Source: CAUZEO01 sp963578625
Lineage (GTDB): Bacteria; Verrucomicrobiota; Kiritimatiellia; SLOV01
Length of the DNA stretch: 31,426 nt
Direction of reading: 5' to 3'
Assembly (NCBI GenBank): GCA_963578625.1
Contig: CAUZEO010000019.1
Span: forward strand, 1 to 31,426
How positions within the stretch are numbered: position 1 is the stretch's first letter; every line of letters begins with the position of its first letter. Below are positions 24,995-31,426 of the stretch, piece by piece. The notes beneath the pieces were generated by a model that made no database searches, had not been told where the DNA came from, and was given only the letters and a program-made list of their open reading frames with translations. The translations under genes were made by a program, and so were the position numbers.

Positions 24995-25068
24995 GGGTGG
25001 TTAGCTCAGTTGGTTAGAGCACCTCGTTTACACCGAGGGGGTCACAGGTTCGAGTCCTGTACTGCCCA
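24995..25068 (+). tRNA. tRNA-Val (anticodon UAC)
   Basis: A 74-nt cloverleaf. The acceptor stem GGGTGGT pairs with ACTGCCC (with two G-U pairs) and the discriminator is A; the D arm is GCTC AGTTGGTTA GAGC; the anticodon stem CCTCG/CGAGG encloses TTTACAC with anticodon TAC at 25029-25031; the T arm is ACAGG TTCGAGT CCTGT. The CCA end is not encoded. It reads GUA (and other Val) codons. It stands 80 bp before the icd start. Confidence 0.96.
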
Positions 25069-25148
25069 TTGATTTATCGTGTTTGAATCTCTGTACCGCT
25101 TCGCACATCGGCGCGGAAGAATCCAACGTATCTGAAAGGATAAACGCT

Positions 25149-26414
25149 ATGGCATATGACAAGATCGAGATTCCGGAAGGCGGCGAGAAAATCACGATGG
25201 GGGACGACGGATTGCTTCACGTCCCCGATCGGCCGATTCTTCCCTTCATCGAGGGCGATGGAACAGGAGAGGATATTACCCGTGCCTGCATGACCGTGTG
25301 GAATGCGGCCGTCGAAAAGGCCTATGGAGGGGACCGTCGCGTTTCGTGGATGGAGATCTATGCGGGCGACAAGGCCAACGAAGTGTATGGGGAAACGATC
25401 TGGTTGCCCCCTGAAACTCTCGACGCGGTCAAAGAGTTCACGGTAGCCATCAAGGGGCCGCTTACCACGCCGGTGGGCGGGGGCATTCGAAGTCTCAATG
25501 TTGCGCTCCGCCAGGAGCTTGATCTGTATGTCTGCCTTCGGCCGGTACGGTGGTTTGAAGGCGTGCCGTCACCGGTCGCCCACCCGGAACAGACCGATAT
25601 GGTGATTTTCCGTGAGAACTCCGAAGACATTTACGCCGGCATTGAATACGAGGCGGGCACTCCTGAGGCAGAGAAGGTCATCAAATTTCTGCAAGAGGAA
25701 ATGGGTGCCACGAAGATTCGATTTCCCGGAAGCTCCGGCATCGGGATCAAGCCGATATCCGAGGAAGGCACATACCGCCTCGTGCGCGCCGCGCTTCAGT
25801 ACGCCATCGACAACAACCGGCCATCCGTCACGTTGGTGCACAAGGGCAACATCATGAAATTTACCGAAGGCGCATTTCGCGACTGGGGGTACGATATTGC
25901 CAGGAAGGAATTCGGCGCGAAGGACCTGGACGGCGGGCCGTGGCAAGTGTTTAAAAATCCCAATTCTGGTGAAGAAATTATTGTAAAAGATGTGATCGCC
26001 GACGCATTTCTACAGCAGATCCTCACTCGTCCTGCCGACTATGGAGTCATTGCGACCATGAATCTGAATGGCGACTACATCTCCGACGCCCTGGCTGCCT
26101 GCGTGGGCGGAATCGGGATCGCCCCCGGTGCGAATATCAACTACGTGACCGGTCTGGCAATTTTCGAAGCGACGCATGGAACTGCGCCCAAGTACGCCGG
26201 CCAGGACAAGGTCAACCCGGGTTCCCTCATCTTGTCAGGGGAAATGATGTTTCGCTACATGGGGTGGACGGAAGTCGCGGATTTGATCATAAAGGGCATG
26301 GACACCACGATTTCCAAGAAAACAGTCACCTACGATTTCCACCGCCTCATGGACGGCGCAACCCTGGTGAAGTGCAGCGAGTTCGGCGAGTTAGTGGCTC
26401 GGAATATGGGATGA
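25149..26414 (+). CDS. icd: NADP-dependent isocitrate dehydrogenase
   Basis: Oxidative decarboxylation of isocitrate to 2-oxoglutarate in the TCA cycle, cytosolic. 421 residues, close to the 416 of E. coli Icd. The ATG at 25149 follows GAAAGGA; an upstream in-frame ATG at 25083 would add a non-conserved leader. Visible features: PFIEGDGTGEDIT, TTPVGGGIRSLNVALRQELD with S115 equivalent to the phosphorylated S113 of E. coli, RENSEDIYAGIE, LVHKGNIMKFTEGAF, and HGTAPKYAGQDKVNPGS, whose Lys-Tyr pair is the NADP-specificity marker. The stop overlaps the start of the next gene (ATGA), indicating translational coupling with the heptose genes, an unusual partner for icd. No AceK kinase is visible in the window. 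Confidence 0.97.
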   Translation: MAYDKIEIPEGGEKITMGDDGLLHVPDRPILPFIEGDGTGEDITRACMTVWNAAVEKAYGGDRRVSWMEIYAGDKANEVYGETIWLPPETLDAVKEFTVAIKGPLTTPVGGGIRSLNVALRQELDLYVCLRPVRWFEGVPSPVAHPEQTDMVIFRENSEDIYAGIEYEAGTPEAEKVIKFLQEEMGATKIRFPGSSGIGIKPISEEGTYRLVRAALQYAIDNNRPSVTLVHKGNIMKFTEGAFRDWGYDIARKEFGAKDLDGGPWQVFKNPNSGEEIIVKDVIADAFLQQILTRPADYGVIATMNLNGDYISDALAACVGGIGIAPGANINYVTGLAIFEATHGTAPKYAGQDKVNPGSLILSGEMMFRYMGWTEVADLIIKGMDTTISKKTVTYDFHRLMDGATLVKCSEFGELVARNMG

Positions 26415-26905
26415 GAGGCGCGCAATCAAAGATCCTGACCCGGGTGCAACTCGTTGAAGAGCGCGCCCGTCTGCGGACGGAGGGAAAAACGCTGGTGTTT
26501 ACCAACGGCGTGTTCGACGTGTTTCATGCGGGGCACGCTTACTATCTCGAGATCGCGCGGGGATTCGGGGATGCGTTGGCGGTGGGGCTCAATTCTGACG
26601 CCTCGGTCCGGCGATACAAGGGGGACAAACGTCCGATTAATACCGAGAACGATCGGTCGCTGGTTCTGGCAAGTCTGGAGAGCGTTGATTATGTCGTCGT
26701 GTTCGGAGAGGACAAGCCGGATGATCTGCTTCGAGCGGTGCTTCCCGATGTGTTGGTCAAGGGGCGTGACTGGGCTCACTATGTGGCGGGTCGCGAAATC
26801 GTAGAAGGGGCCGGCGGACGCATCGAGTTGGCGGACGTAAAGGAAGGTCTCTCTTCAACAAGCATGATTGAGCGAATTAGAATTGCCTACGGGCAGGACG
26901 AATAG
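26411..26905 (+). CDS. hldE: D-glycero-beta-D-manno-heptose 1-phosphate adenylyltransferase
   Basis: Transfers AMP from ATP to heptose 1-phosphate, giving ADP-heptose for the LPS inner core. 164 residues: this is the stand-alone nucleotidyltransferase domain (RfaE domain II, sometimes named rfaE2 or hldC) without the kinase half of bifunctional HldE. The nucleotide-binding motif is FTNGVFDVFHAGH (HxGH); further family landmarks are GLNSDASVRRYKG, PDVLVKG and the SST-x-x-I motif (LSSTSMIERI). The start ATG at 26411 overlaps the icd stop, and hldD follows after three bases, so these form one operon. The kinase and phosphatase steps must be encoded elsewhere. Confidence 0.93.
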   Translation: MRGAQSKILTRVQLVEERARLRTEGKTLVFTNGVFDVFHAGHAYYLEIARGFGDALAVGLNSDASVRRYKGDKRPINTENDRSLVLASLESVDYVVVFGEDKPDDLLRAVLPDVLVKGRDWAHYVAGREIVEGAGGRIELADVKEGLSSTSMIERIRIAYGQDE

Positions 26906-26908
26906 ACG

Positions 26909-27892
26909 ATGGAAATTAAGTTCATCGTGACTGGGGGCGCCGGGTTCATCGGTTGCAACCTGATCGCCGAGCTCAACCGGCGCGGCGAGCAGGCAATCCT
27001 CGTGGTCGATTCCCTCGGCACCGGCGGAAAATGGCGCAATCTTGTCGGCCTGAAGTACGAAGATTTCATGGACAAGGCTCTGTTCCGTGAAGGGATGTGG
27101 CGCGAAGGGCTTCTGGACGATGTGCAGGCTGTATTTCACCTGGGCGCTTGCAGTGTAACCACGGAATCCGACGCGGATTACCTGGTCGACAACAACTATG
27201 CCTATTCCCGGGAACTGTGCACCTGGTGCCTGGAGCGGGGCGCGCGATTCATCTACGCTTCCAGCGCGGCCACGTACGGCGATGGGAGTCTTGGATACTC
27301 CGACAACGATGATGTAACACCTTCGCTGCATCCTCTGAACATGTACGGCTACTCGAAACAGATGTTCGACCTGTGGGCACTGGCGAATGGATTGTTCAGC
27401 GAAATTTCGGGCCTGAAGTACTTCAACGTGTATGGCCCCCGAGAGGATCACAAGGGAGAGATGCGTTCCGTCGTGAACAAAGCGCACTCCCAGATCCTTG
27501 ACTCGGGGGAAGTCACTCTGTTCAAGTCGTACCATCCGGACTATCGGGATGGGGAGCAAAAGCGTGATTTTGTCTGCGTCACTGATGCGGTGGACGTGAT
27601 TCTGTGGTTTCTTGACAACCCCAGCATATCCGGTCTCTTCAACTGCGGCACGGGAATTGCCAGGACCTGGAATGACCTGGCGAGCGCGACATTTGCCGCG
27701 ATGGACCGGGAACCGAAAATTCGCTACATCGAGATGCCTGGGGCGTTGATCGAAAAGTATCAGTATTTTACGGAGGCGGACATGACGAAACTCCGCGCCG
27801 CAGGGTACGCCACTCCTCCCACCAACCTGGAGGACGGGGCACGATTCTATGTGCAATCCCTCCCGTCACCGGGGACTACTAATCGCCGATGA
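26909..27892 (+). CDS. hldD: ADP-L-glycero-D-manno-heptose 6-epimerase
   Basis: Converts ADP-D-glycero-D-manno-heptose to the L-glycero form, the last step of ADP-heptose synthesis for LPS. 327 residues, normal for HldD. It is an extended SDR: NAD(P)-binding VTGGAGFIGCNLI, Ser in YASSAATYGDG, Tyr and Lys in MYGYSKQMFD, and the HldD-specific KYFNVYGPREDHKGEMRSVV. It follows the adenylyltransferase with three intervening bases. Its 3' end overlaps the converging gene at 27879 by 14 bp. Together with the previous gene it shows that this organism builds a heptose-containing envelope glycan. Confidence 0.96.
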   Translation: MEIKFIVTGGAGFIGCNLIAELNRRGEQAILVVDSLGTGGKWRNLVGLKYEDFMDKALFREGMWREGLLDDVQAVFHLGACSVTTESDADYLVDNNYAYSRELCTWCLERGARFIYASSAATYGDGSLGYSDNDDVTPSLHPLNMYGYSKQMFDLWALANGLFSEISGLKYFNVYGPREDHKGEMRSVVNKAHSQILDSGEVTLFKSYHPDYRDGEQKRDFVCVTDAVDVILWFLDNPSISGLFNCGTGIARTWNDLASATFAAMDREPKIRYIEMPGALIEKYQYFTEADMTKLRAAGYATPPTNLEDGARFYVQSLPSPGTTNRR

Positions 27893-28628
27893 TCAGCGCG
27901 TTTTCGAACCCGCTGTTTTCGAGTGACACGAGGCGGTCGGAGAGTTCGTTTAATGCCAGTCGTGTTGTTTGAAACTGTGTTGACAACGTTCGAAAAACCG
28001 GCGCCAGCGCGTACTGATCGGCCAGCTGGTGGTTGCCCGCGACTCGGTAGCTGTCCTGCCCGACCTGCTCATAGTAATCAATCCCGGGTGCGCCCCGGCG
28101 CTCCCGGCGATGACGCACATGTTTTGGAAATAGCCCCGACAGAAACAAGGTGAAGTTGCCCAGGTGGGCGCGAATGATGAAGCAATCCGCGTGGGACGCA
28201 CTCTGCAGCGCGGCCAGCATGTCGATCACGTAGTGCATGGGCTGGTTCCCGTCGTCAAACGGATTTCTTCTCCGGCGTTCGCTCACGAATACGCTCAGCA
28301 CCTCGGCGATGTAGTCGGCTACCCGGAGATCATCCAGGCCGGCTTCCAGCGTGACATGGCGCACGAGCACATAAAAATACAGGCGACTTGAAACCTGCAG
28401 GCAGCCCATCTGTTCCAGGAGGGCGCGGAACAGGCGGACATCATCGAGTATGGTATCACGGGAGTCCGGGTCGGACAGCAAATCTACAAGGCAGTCCTTC
28501 CTATCGAAATCGCGACCGAGCGCGGATACGATAAATTCCACATCCGCAGCAGTAAACTGCATGCGGCAAGCTGGACGAATCACTTTCACGGCGTGACTCC
28601 GGATGCGCACAGTAAGCGTACCTTGCAT
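27879..28628 (-). CDS. Conserved hypothetical protein
   Basis: 249 residues, no signal peptide, no membrane segment, predicted soluble and mostly helical. The ATG at 28628 has GAGG upstream (gcaatGAGGatga); an internal ATG at 28562 (MQFTAADVEFIVSALG) is where the recognisable part begins. Visible landmarks are FTAADVEFIVSALGRD, LLSDPDSRDTILDDVRLFRALLEQ, SSRLYFYVLVRHVTLEAGLDD, RVADYIAEVLSVFVSE and YYEQVGQDSYRVA. I have the impression of similar hypothetical proteins in other environmental bacteria, but no function or family name can be given. It converges on hldD with a 14-bp overlap of the coding ends, so any termination signal must lie inside the genes. Confidence 0.8.
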   Translation of the reverse strand: MQGTLTVRIRSHAVKVIRPACRMQFTAADVEFIVSALGRDFDRKDCLVDLLSDPDSRDTILDDVRLFRALLEQMGCLQVSSRLYFYVLVRHVTLEAGLDDLRVADYIAEVLSVFVSERRRRNPFDDGNQPMHYVIDMLAALQSASHADCFIIRAHLGNFTLFLSGLFPKHVRHRRERRGAPGIDYYEQVGQDSYRVAGNHQLADQYALAPVFRTLSTQFQTTRLALNELSDRLVSLENSGFENALIIGD

Positions 28629-28715
28629 TCATCCTCATTGCAAACCAGCAACGAGCCTAAACATACAGCAAAAGTTATACCGCGTCCAGTTTGCATTTAT
28701 TTTGAGGCATGGGCG

Positions 28716-29414
28716 CTACAGCGGGCGTTTTGTCGGAATCCCGGTTCTTCGCGGATAAATATCCGGGGTGGGCGCCTTTTTTCGAATCACGAGAATGCGC
28801 GACCCTGATTCGCCGGATTCGAGAATTTCCTCCAAACTGCAATGCAATTTCGTGAGCGCATCTTTCGCTGCCGACAGTTCCTCATGGGCCCGCGCTCCTT
28901 TCATTGCGAGGACGCGCCCCCCCTCGCAGAGAAATGGAACGGTGAGTTCGAGAAGGACGGGTAACGGGGCGAGGGCGCGGGCAATCGCGTAATCGAAGGA
29001 TTCGCGCAGGGACGCGTCGCGCGCCGCGATTTCTGAACGGTCACACCGAACGGTTACGTTTTCGAGTTCGAGTTCCGCCACCGCCCGTTCCAGAAACCTG
29101 CACTTCTTATTCGTGGCTTCCAGCAGCGTCAGCACCAGTTCCGGGCGCTGAATGGCGAGCGGAATGCCCGGCAGGCCGCCGCCGGTACCGACATCGATCG
29201 CCGTCCCGCCTTTTTCAACGAGTCGTACGAGAAGGAGGCTGTCGCCAATATGGCGAAGCCAGGCGTCTTCCCCGGTGGTGGCGGCGGTCAGATTCATGAC
29301 CTGGTTTTCCGCCAGGAGGAGCCGCAGGTATTTCTCATGTTTCTCCAGATCCGCAGGTTGCGGATGGATGCCGTACTCGGCACAGAGTTCGTAAAACCTT
29401 TCGGGGGCGGCCAT
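28716..29414 (-). CDS. rsmG: 16S rRNA (guanine527-N7)-methyltransferase RsmG (GidB)
   Basis: Methylates G527 of 16S rRNA using S-adenosylmethionine. 232 residues from the ATG at 29414, chosen because AGGAAG lies ahead of it and MAAPERFYELC begins the family homology; an upstream in-frame start at 29459 adds an unlikely leader. Landmarks are LLLAENQVMNLTAATTGED, RHIGDSLLLV, the SAM loop AIDVGTGGGLPGIPLAI, EATNKKCRFLE, the second-domain region AIARALAPLPVLLELTVPF and the C-terminal YPRRTGIPTKRPL. It is divergent from the gene at 29565 with a 150-bp gap. Confidence 0.96.
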   Translation of the reverse strand: MAAPERFYELCAEYGIHPQPADLEKHEKYLRLLLAENQVMNLTAATTGEDAWLRHIGDSLLLVRLVEKGGTAIDVGTGGGLPGIPLAIQRPELVLTLLEATNKKCRFLERAVAELELENVTVRCDRSEIAARDASLRESFDYAIARALAPLPVLLELTVPFLCEGGRVLAMKGARAHEELSAAKDALTKLHCSLEEILESGESGSRILVIRKKAPTPDIYPRRTGIPTKRPL

Positions 29415-29532
29415 GGTTCGTTCTTCCTGACTGCAGGGGAAATAGGATATTTGATTCAATACGGACCGAATCGCAATTCAATTCGATACGGAGTAGGATC
29501 ACAATTCGGAGAGGCTTCAGAATTTAGAATAC

Positions 29533-29549
29533 GGCCGGGAAAACCGGCC
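29533..29549 (+). promoter_or_regulatory. GC-rich hairpin just upstream of the yjbQ ribosome binding site
   Basis: GGCCGG-GAAAA-CCGGCC is a perfect 6-bp stem with a five-base loop, followed directly by the GGGAGG ribosome binding site (29550-29555). There is no T-run, so it may be an mRNA leader structure affecting translation rather than a terminator. Confidence 0.35.
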
Positions 29550-29564
29550 CGGGAGGTTTCAGTG

Positions 29565-29981
29565 ATGAAAACATTGAGGAAAGAGCTTTGGTTTCATGCG
29601 GAAAAACGGCGAGAGCTTTTCAATATTACTGGGGACGTTGAAGACGCGATTCGCGAGAGCGGCGTTCTGGACGGGCTGGTGCTCGTCAATGCAATGCATA
29701 TCACTGCCAGCGTATTCATTAACGACGATGAAAGCGGGTTGCACGCGGACTGGGACGATTGGCTGGAGAAACTGGCTCCCGAGAAACCCTACGACCAGTA
29801 TCGACACAACGGGTTCGAAGACAACGCGGATGCCCATCTGAAGAGAACCATCATGGGCCGCGAAGTCGTCGTCGCCATTACAGAAGGGAAGCTCGACTTC
29901 GGTACCTGGGAGCGGATTTTTTATTTCGAGCTCGACGGGAAGAGAGACAAGCGGGTGCTGATCAAGATTATCGGCAAGTGA
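29565..29981 (+). CDS. yjbQ: YjbQ family protein (UPF0047)
   Basis: 138 residues from the ATG at 29565, with GGAGG about nine bases ahead. The long frame upstream (to 29250) is only open reading across rsmG in antisense. Landmarks are LVNAMHITASVFINDDESGL, the metal-site-like YRHNGFEDNADAHLKRTIMG with conserved His, and GKLDFGTWERIFYFELDG. Members of this family have weak thiamine-phosphate synthase activity reported, but the physiological role is unsettled. It is cytosolic, and followed by priA with four bases between stop and start, so the two are co-transcribed. Confidence 0.9.
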   Translation: MKTLRKELWFHAEKRRELFNITGDVEDAIRESGVLDGLVLVNAMHITASVFINDDESGLHADWDDWLEKLAPEKPYDQYRHNGFEDNADAHLKRTIMGREVVVAITEGKLDFGTWERIFYFELDGKRDKRVLIKIIGK

Positions 29982-29985
29982 AGTC

Positions 29986-31426
29986 GTGGCGAATGTAGCG
30001 AAAGTAATCGTGGAGATCGCGCTCGATCGGGAGTTCGATTATGAAATTCCGGCGGCGATCGAAGAGAAGGTCGAGCTGGGGTCTGTCGTCGAGGTGCCGT
30101 TTGGAAAGAGGTTCACGAGGGGTTATGTGATCGGCCTCGCGGATGGTTCGGATCGCAAGAAGCTGAAGCGCATTCAACGTGTGGTTGGCGACAAACCGCT
30201 TATTACTCCCAACATTCTCGGGTTGGCTCGATGGATGTCATCTTACTACGTAGCTCCGATTGAAAATGCGGTTCGCACCATGCTGCCCAGCGCGGTTCGT
30301 CGCCATGGGGCCGGATTTAAAGAAAGGCTGCATGTCGTTCCCGAACCGAAAGCTCATGTGGAGAGTCAGCGATTTGCTTTGCGTGAAAAGAGCGCGCGCC
30401 GCTCAGCGGTCCTGGACGTGCTGCTGGAAGGGGAAGAAATGTATCTTCAGGACCTGGTTTCAGCGGCAAAAACGACAGCGGCGACCGTCCGGAAGTTGGC
30501 GCAGGAGGGGTTTGTTCGGGTCGCGGCGCGCGCGGAACTTCGAAATCCGCTGGCGGGCCACAAGGTGGTTCGCACGGGCGCCCTCGAACTCATGGAGCAG
30601 CAGCAGGAAGCCATGCGGATCATTCGCGGTTCCATGGACACATTGGCTCCACCGGTAGTGCTCCTCTACGGCGTCACTGGAAGCGGAAAGACCGAAATCT
30701 ATCTGCAATCGATAGAGCATGGGCTGCAGCAGGGCAAAGGGGCTATCGTGCTGGTTCCGGAAATATCTTTGACACCCCAGACCGTGGACCGGTTTCGAAG
30801 CCGGTTCGGCGACAGGATCGCGGTGTTGCACAGCGCGCTCTCCATGGGGGAGCGTCACGACGAGTGGCACAAGGTTCGGGACGGCAAGGTCCAAATAGTG
30901 ATCGGCGCTCGTTCCGCTCTCTTTGCTCCCGTGAGTAACCTGGGCCTCATCGTGGTCGACGAAGAGCACGAGTACTCCTACAAGCAGGAGGAGTCACCCC
31001 GGTATCACGCGCGGGATGTGGCGGTCATGCGCGGTCACCTCGAAGGGGTCTCCGTCGTCCTTGGTACCGCCACCCCGTCGCTCGAATCCATGCGAAACGT
31101 GCAATGCGGAAAGTATGGCGTGGCCCCGATGCCGCACCGCGTTGATCATCGGCGTATGCCTGTCATGAGGATTGTCGATATGCGGGCCGAGGCGGCGCGA
31201 GAAGGCCGGATCAACGTCCTGTCGAGGGATCTGATGGTGGCGATGCAAGGCCGGATTGAACGGAGGGAGCAGACCATCCTGTTTTTGAATCGGCGAGGTT
31301 TTTCCACTTCAGTGACCTGCCCGAAGTGTGGTCACGTCATCACCTGCGAGAACTGCAGCATACCCATGACGTACCACCGCAACCGCGAAATTCTGTGCTG
31401 CCACCTTTGCGGCGCACGCGGCATGG
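29986..31426 (+). CDS. priA: Primosomal protein N' (replication restart helicase PriA), 3' end cut by window
   Basis: A DNA helicase that reloads the replisome at stalled forks. The first 480 codons are present; the family is usually about 730 residues. A GTG at 29986 starts AKVIVEIALDREFDYEIP, the PriA 3'-DNA-binding domain (GSVVEVPFGKR, GYVIGL). A winged-helix part and the helicase core follow: Walker A GVTGSGKTEIY, VPEISLTPQ, HSALSMGERHDEW, GARSALFAP, DEEH (VVDEEHEYSYKQEE), RYHARDVAVMR and GTATPSLES. The zinc-binding Cys pairs CPKCGH, CENC and CHLCG appear at the window edge, as does FLNRRGFS. There is no sign of disruption. Confidence 0.95.
   Translation, partial: MANVAKVIVEIALDREFDYEIPAAIEEKVELGSVVEVPFGKRFTRGYVIGLADGSDRKKLKRIQRVVGDKPLITPNILGLARWMSSYYVAPIENAVRTMLPSAVRRHGAGFKERLHVVPEPKAHVESQRFALREKSARRSAVLDVLLEGEEMYLQDLVSAAKTTAATVRKLAQEGFVRVAARAELRNPLAGHKVVRTGALELMEQQQEAMRIIRGSMDTLAPPVVLLYGVTGSGKTEIYLQSIEHGLQQGKGAIVLVPEISLTPQTVDRFRSRFGDRIAVLHSALSMGERHDEWHKVRDGKVQIVIGARSALFAPVSNLGLIVVDEEHEYSYKQEESPRYHARDVAVMRGHLEGVSVVLGTATPSLESMRNVQCGKYGVAPMPHRVDHRRMPVMRIVDMRAEAAREGRINVLSRDLMVAMQGRIERREQTILFLNRRGFSTSVTCPKCGHVITCENCSIPMTYHRNREILCCHLCGARGM

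Noticed and set aside
24995..25068. tRNA-Val as the attachment site of a genomic island covering 2-25 kb
   Set aside because: The 3' end of the tRNA faces icd, whereas the accessory genes lie on its 5' side; I noticed no repeated tRNA 3' end and no integrase gene.
29250..29564. N-terminal extension of the YjbQ protein
   Set aside because: The extension runs antisense through rsmG; the family homology and a GGAGG site place the start at 29565.

Overview
The window looks like a chromosome segment from a GC-rich Gram-negative (diderm) bacterium of the PVC superphylum or a neighbour such as Hydrogenedentota. I infer this from the combination of a PEP-CTERM protein, an H-X9-DG prepilin-like protein, FG-GAP/ASPIC proteins, DUF4838 and DUF4091 proteins, and an LPS-heptose pathway (hldE, hldD). 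The phylum is an inference; no rRNA or ribosomal protein is present to settle it.

Layout. Positions 1-2119 hold the 3' part of a CHASE-PAS hybrid sensor histidine kinase. Positions 2134-3072 (minus) hold a secreted parallel beta-helix gene broken by two frameshifts. From 3.2 to 14.4 kb lies the most distinctive part: five secreted proteins sharing one roughly 220-residue N-terminal domain I cannot assign to a named family. They carry different C-termini (FG-GAP plus ASPIC/UnbV, PEP-CTERM, or a short Y-x-L-(D/E)-S-T-T module). Interleaved with them, up to 19.6 kb, are four putative polysaccharide-active proteins: two related beta-propeller glycosidase-like proteins (one apparently exported, one without a signal peptide), a DUF4091 protein and a large DUF4838 protein. 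A prepilin-like H-X9-DG protein follows (19.7-20.4 kb), then an unusual fusion of a histidinol/sulfopropanediol-dehydrogenase-type domain with a DegT-type PLP aminotransferase (20.6-23.1 kb, minus). A decayed IS21-type element and fragments of a small secreted protein fill 23.2-24.9 kb.

A tRNA-Val(UAC) at 24995-25068 marks the change to conserved housekeeping genes: icd, hldE-type adenylyltransferase and hldD in a tight operon, a conserved hypothetical gene converging on hldD, rsmG, a YjbQ-family gene, and priA running off the window end.

Most intergenic gaps of the accessory part carry an imperfect palindrome or hairpin, including a 19-bp sequence found identically at 9222 and 23079. My reading is that 3-20 kb encodes a surface or secreted glycan-recognition and degradation locus without SusC/SusD, in which a duplicated extracellular domain is combined with several anchoring or binding modules. 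The links between these genes and any particular substrate are inference from neighbourhood only.
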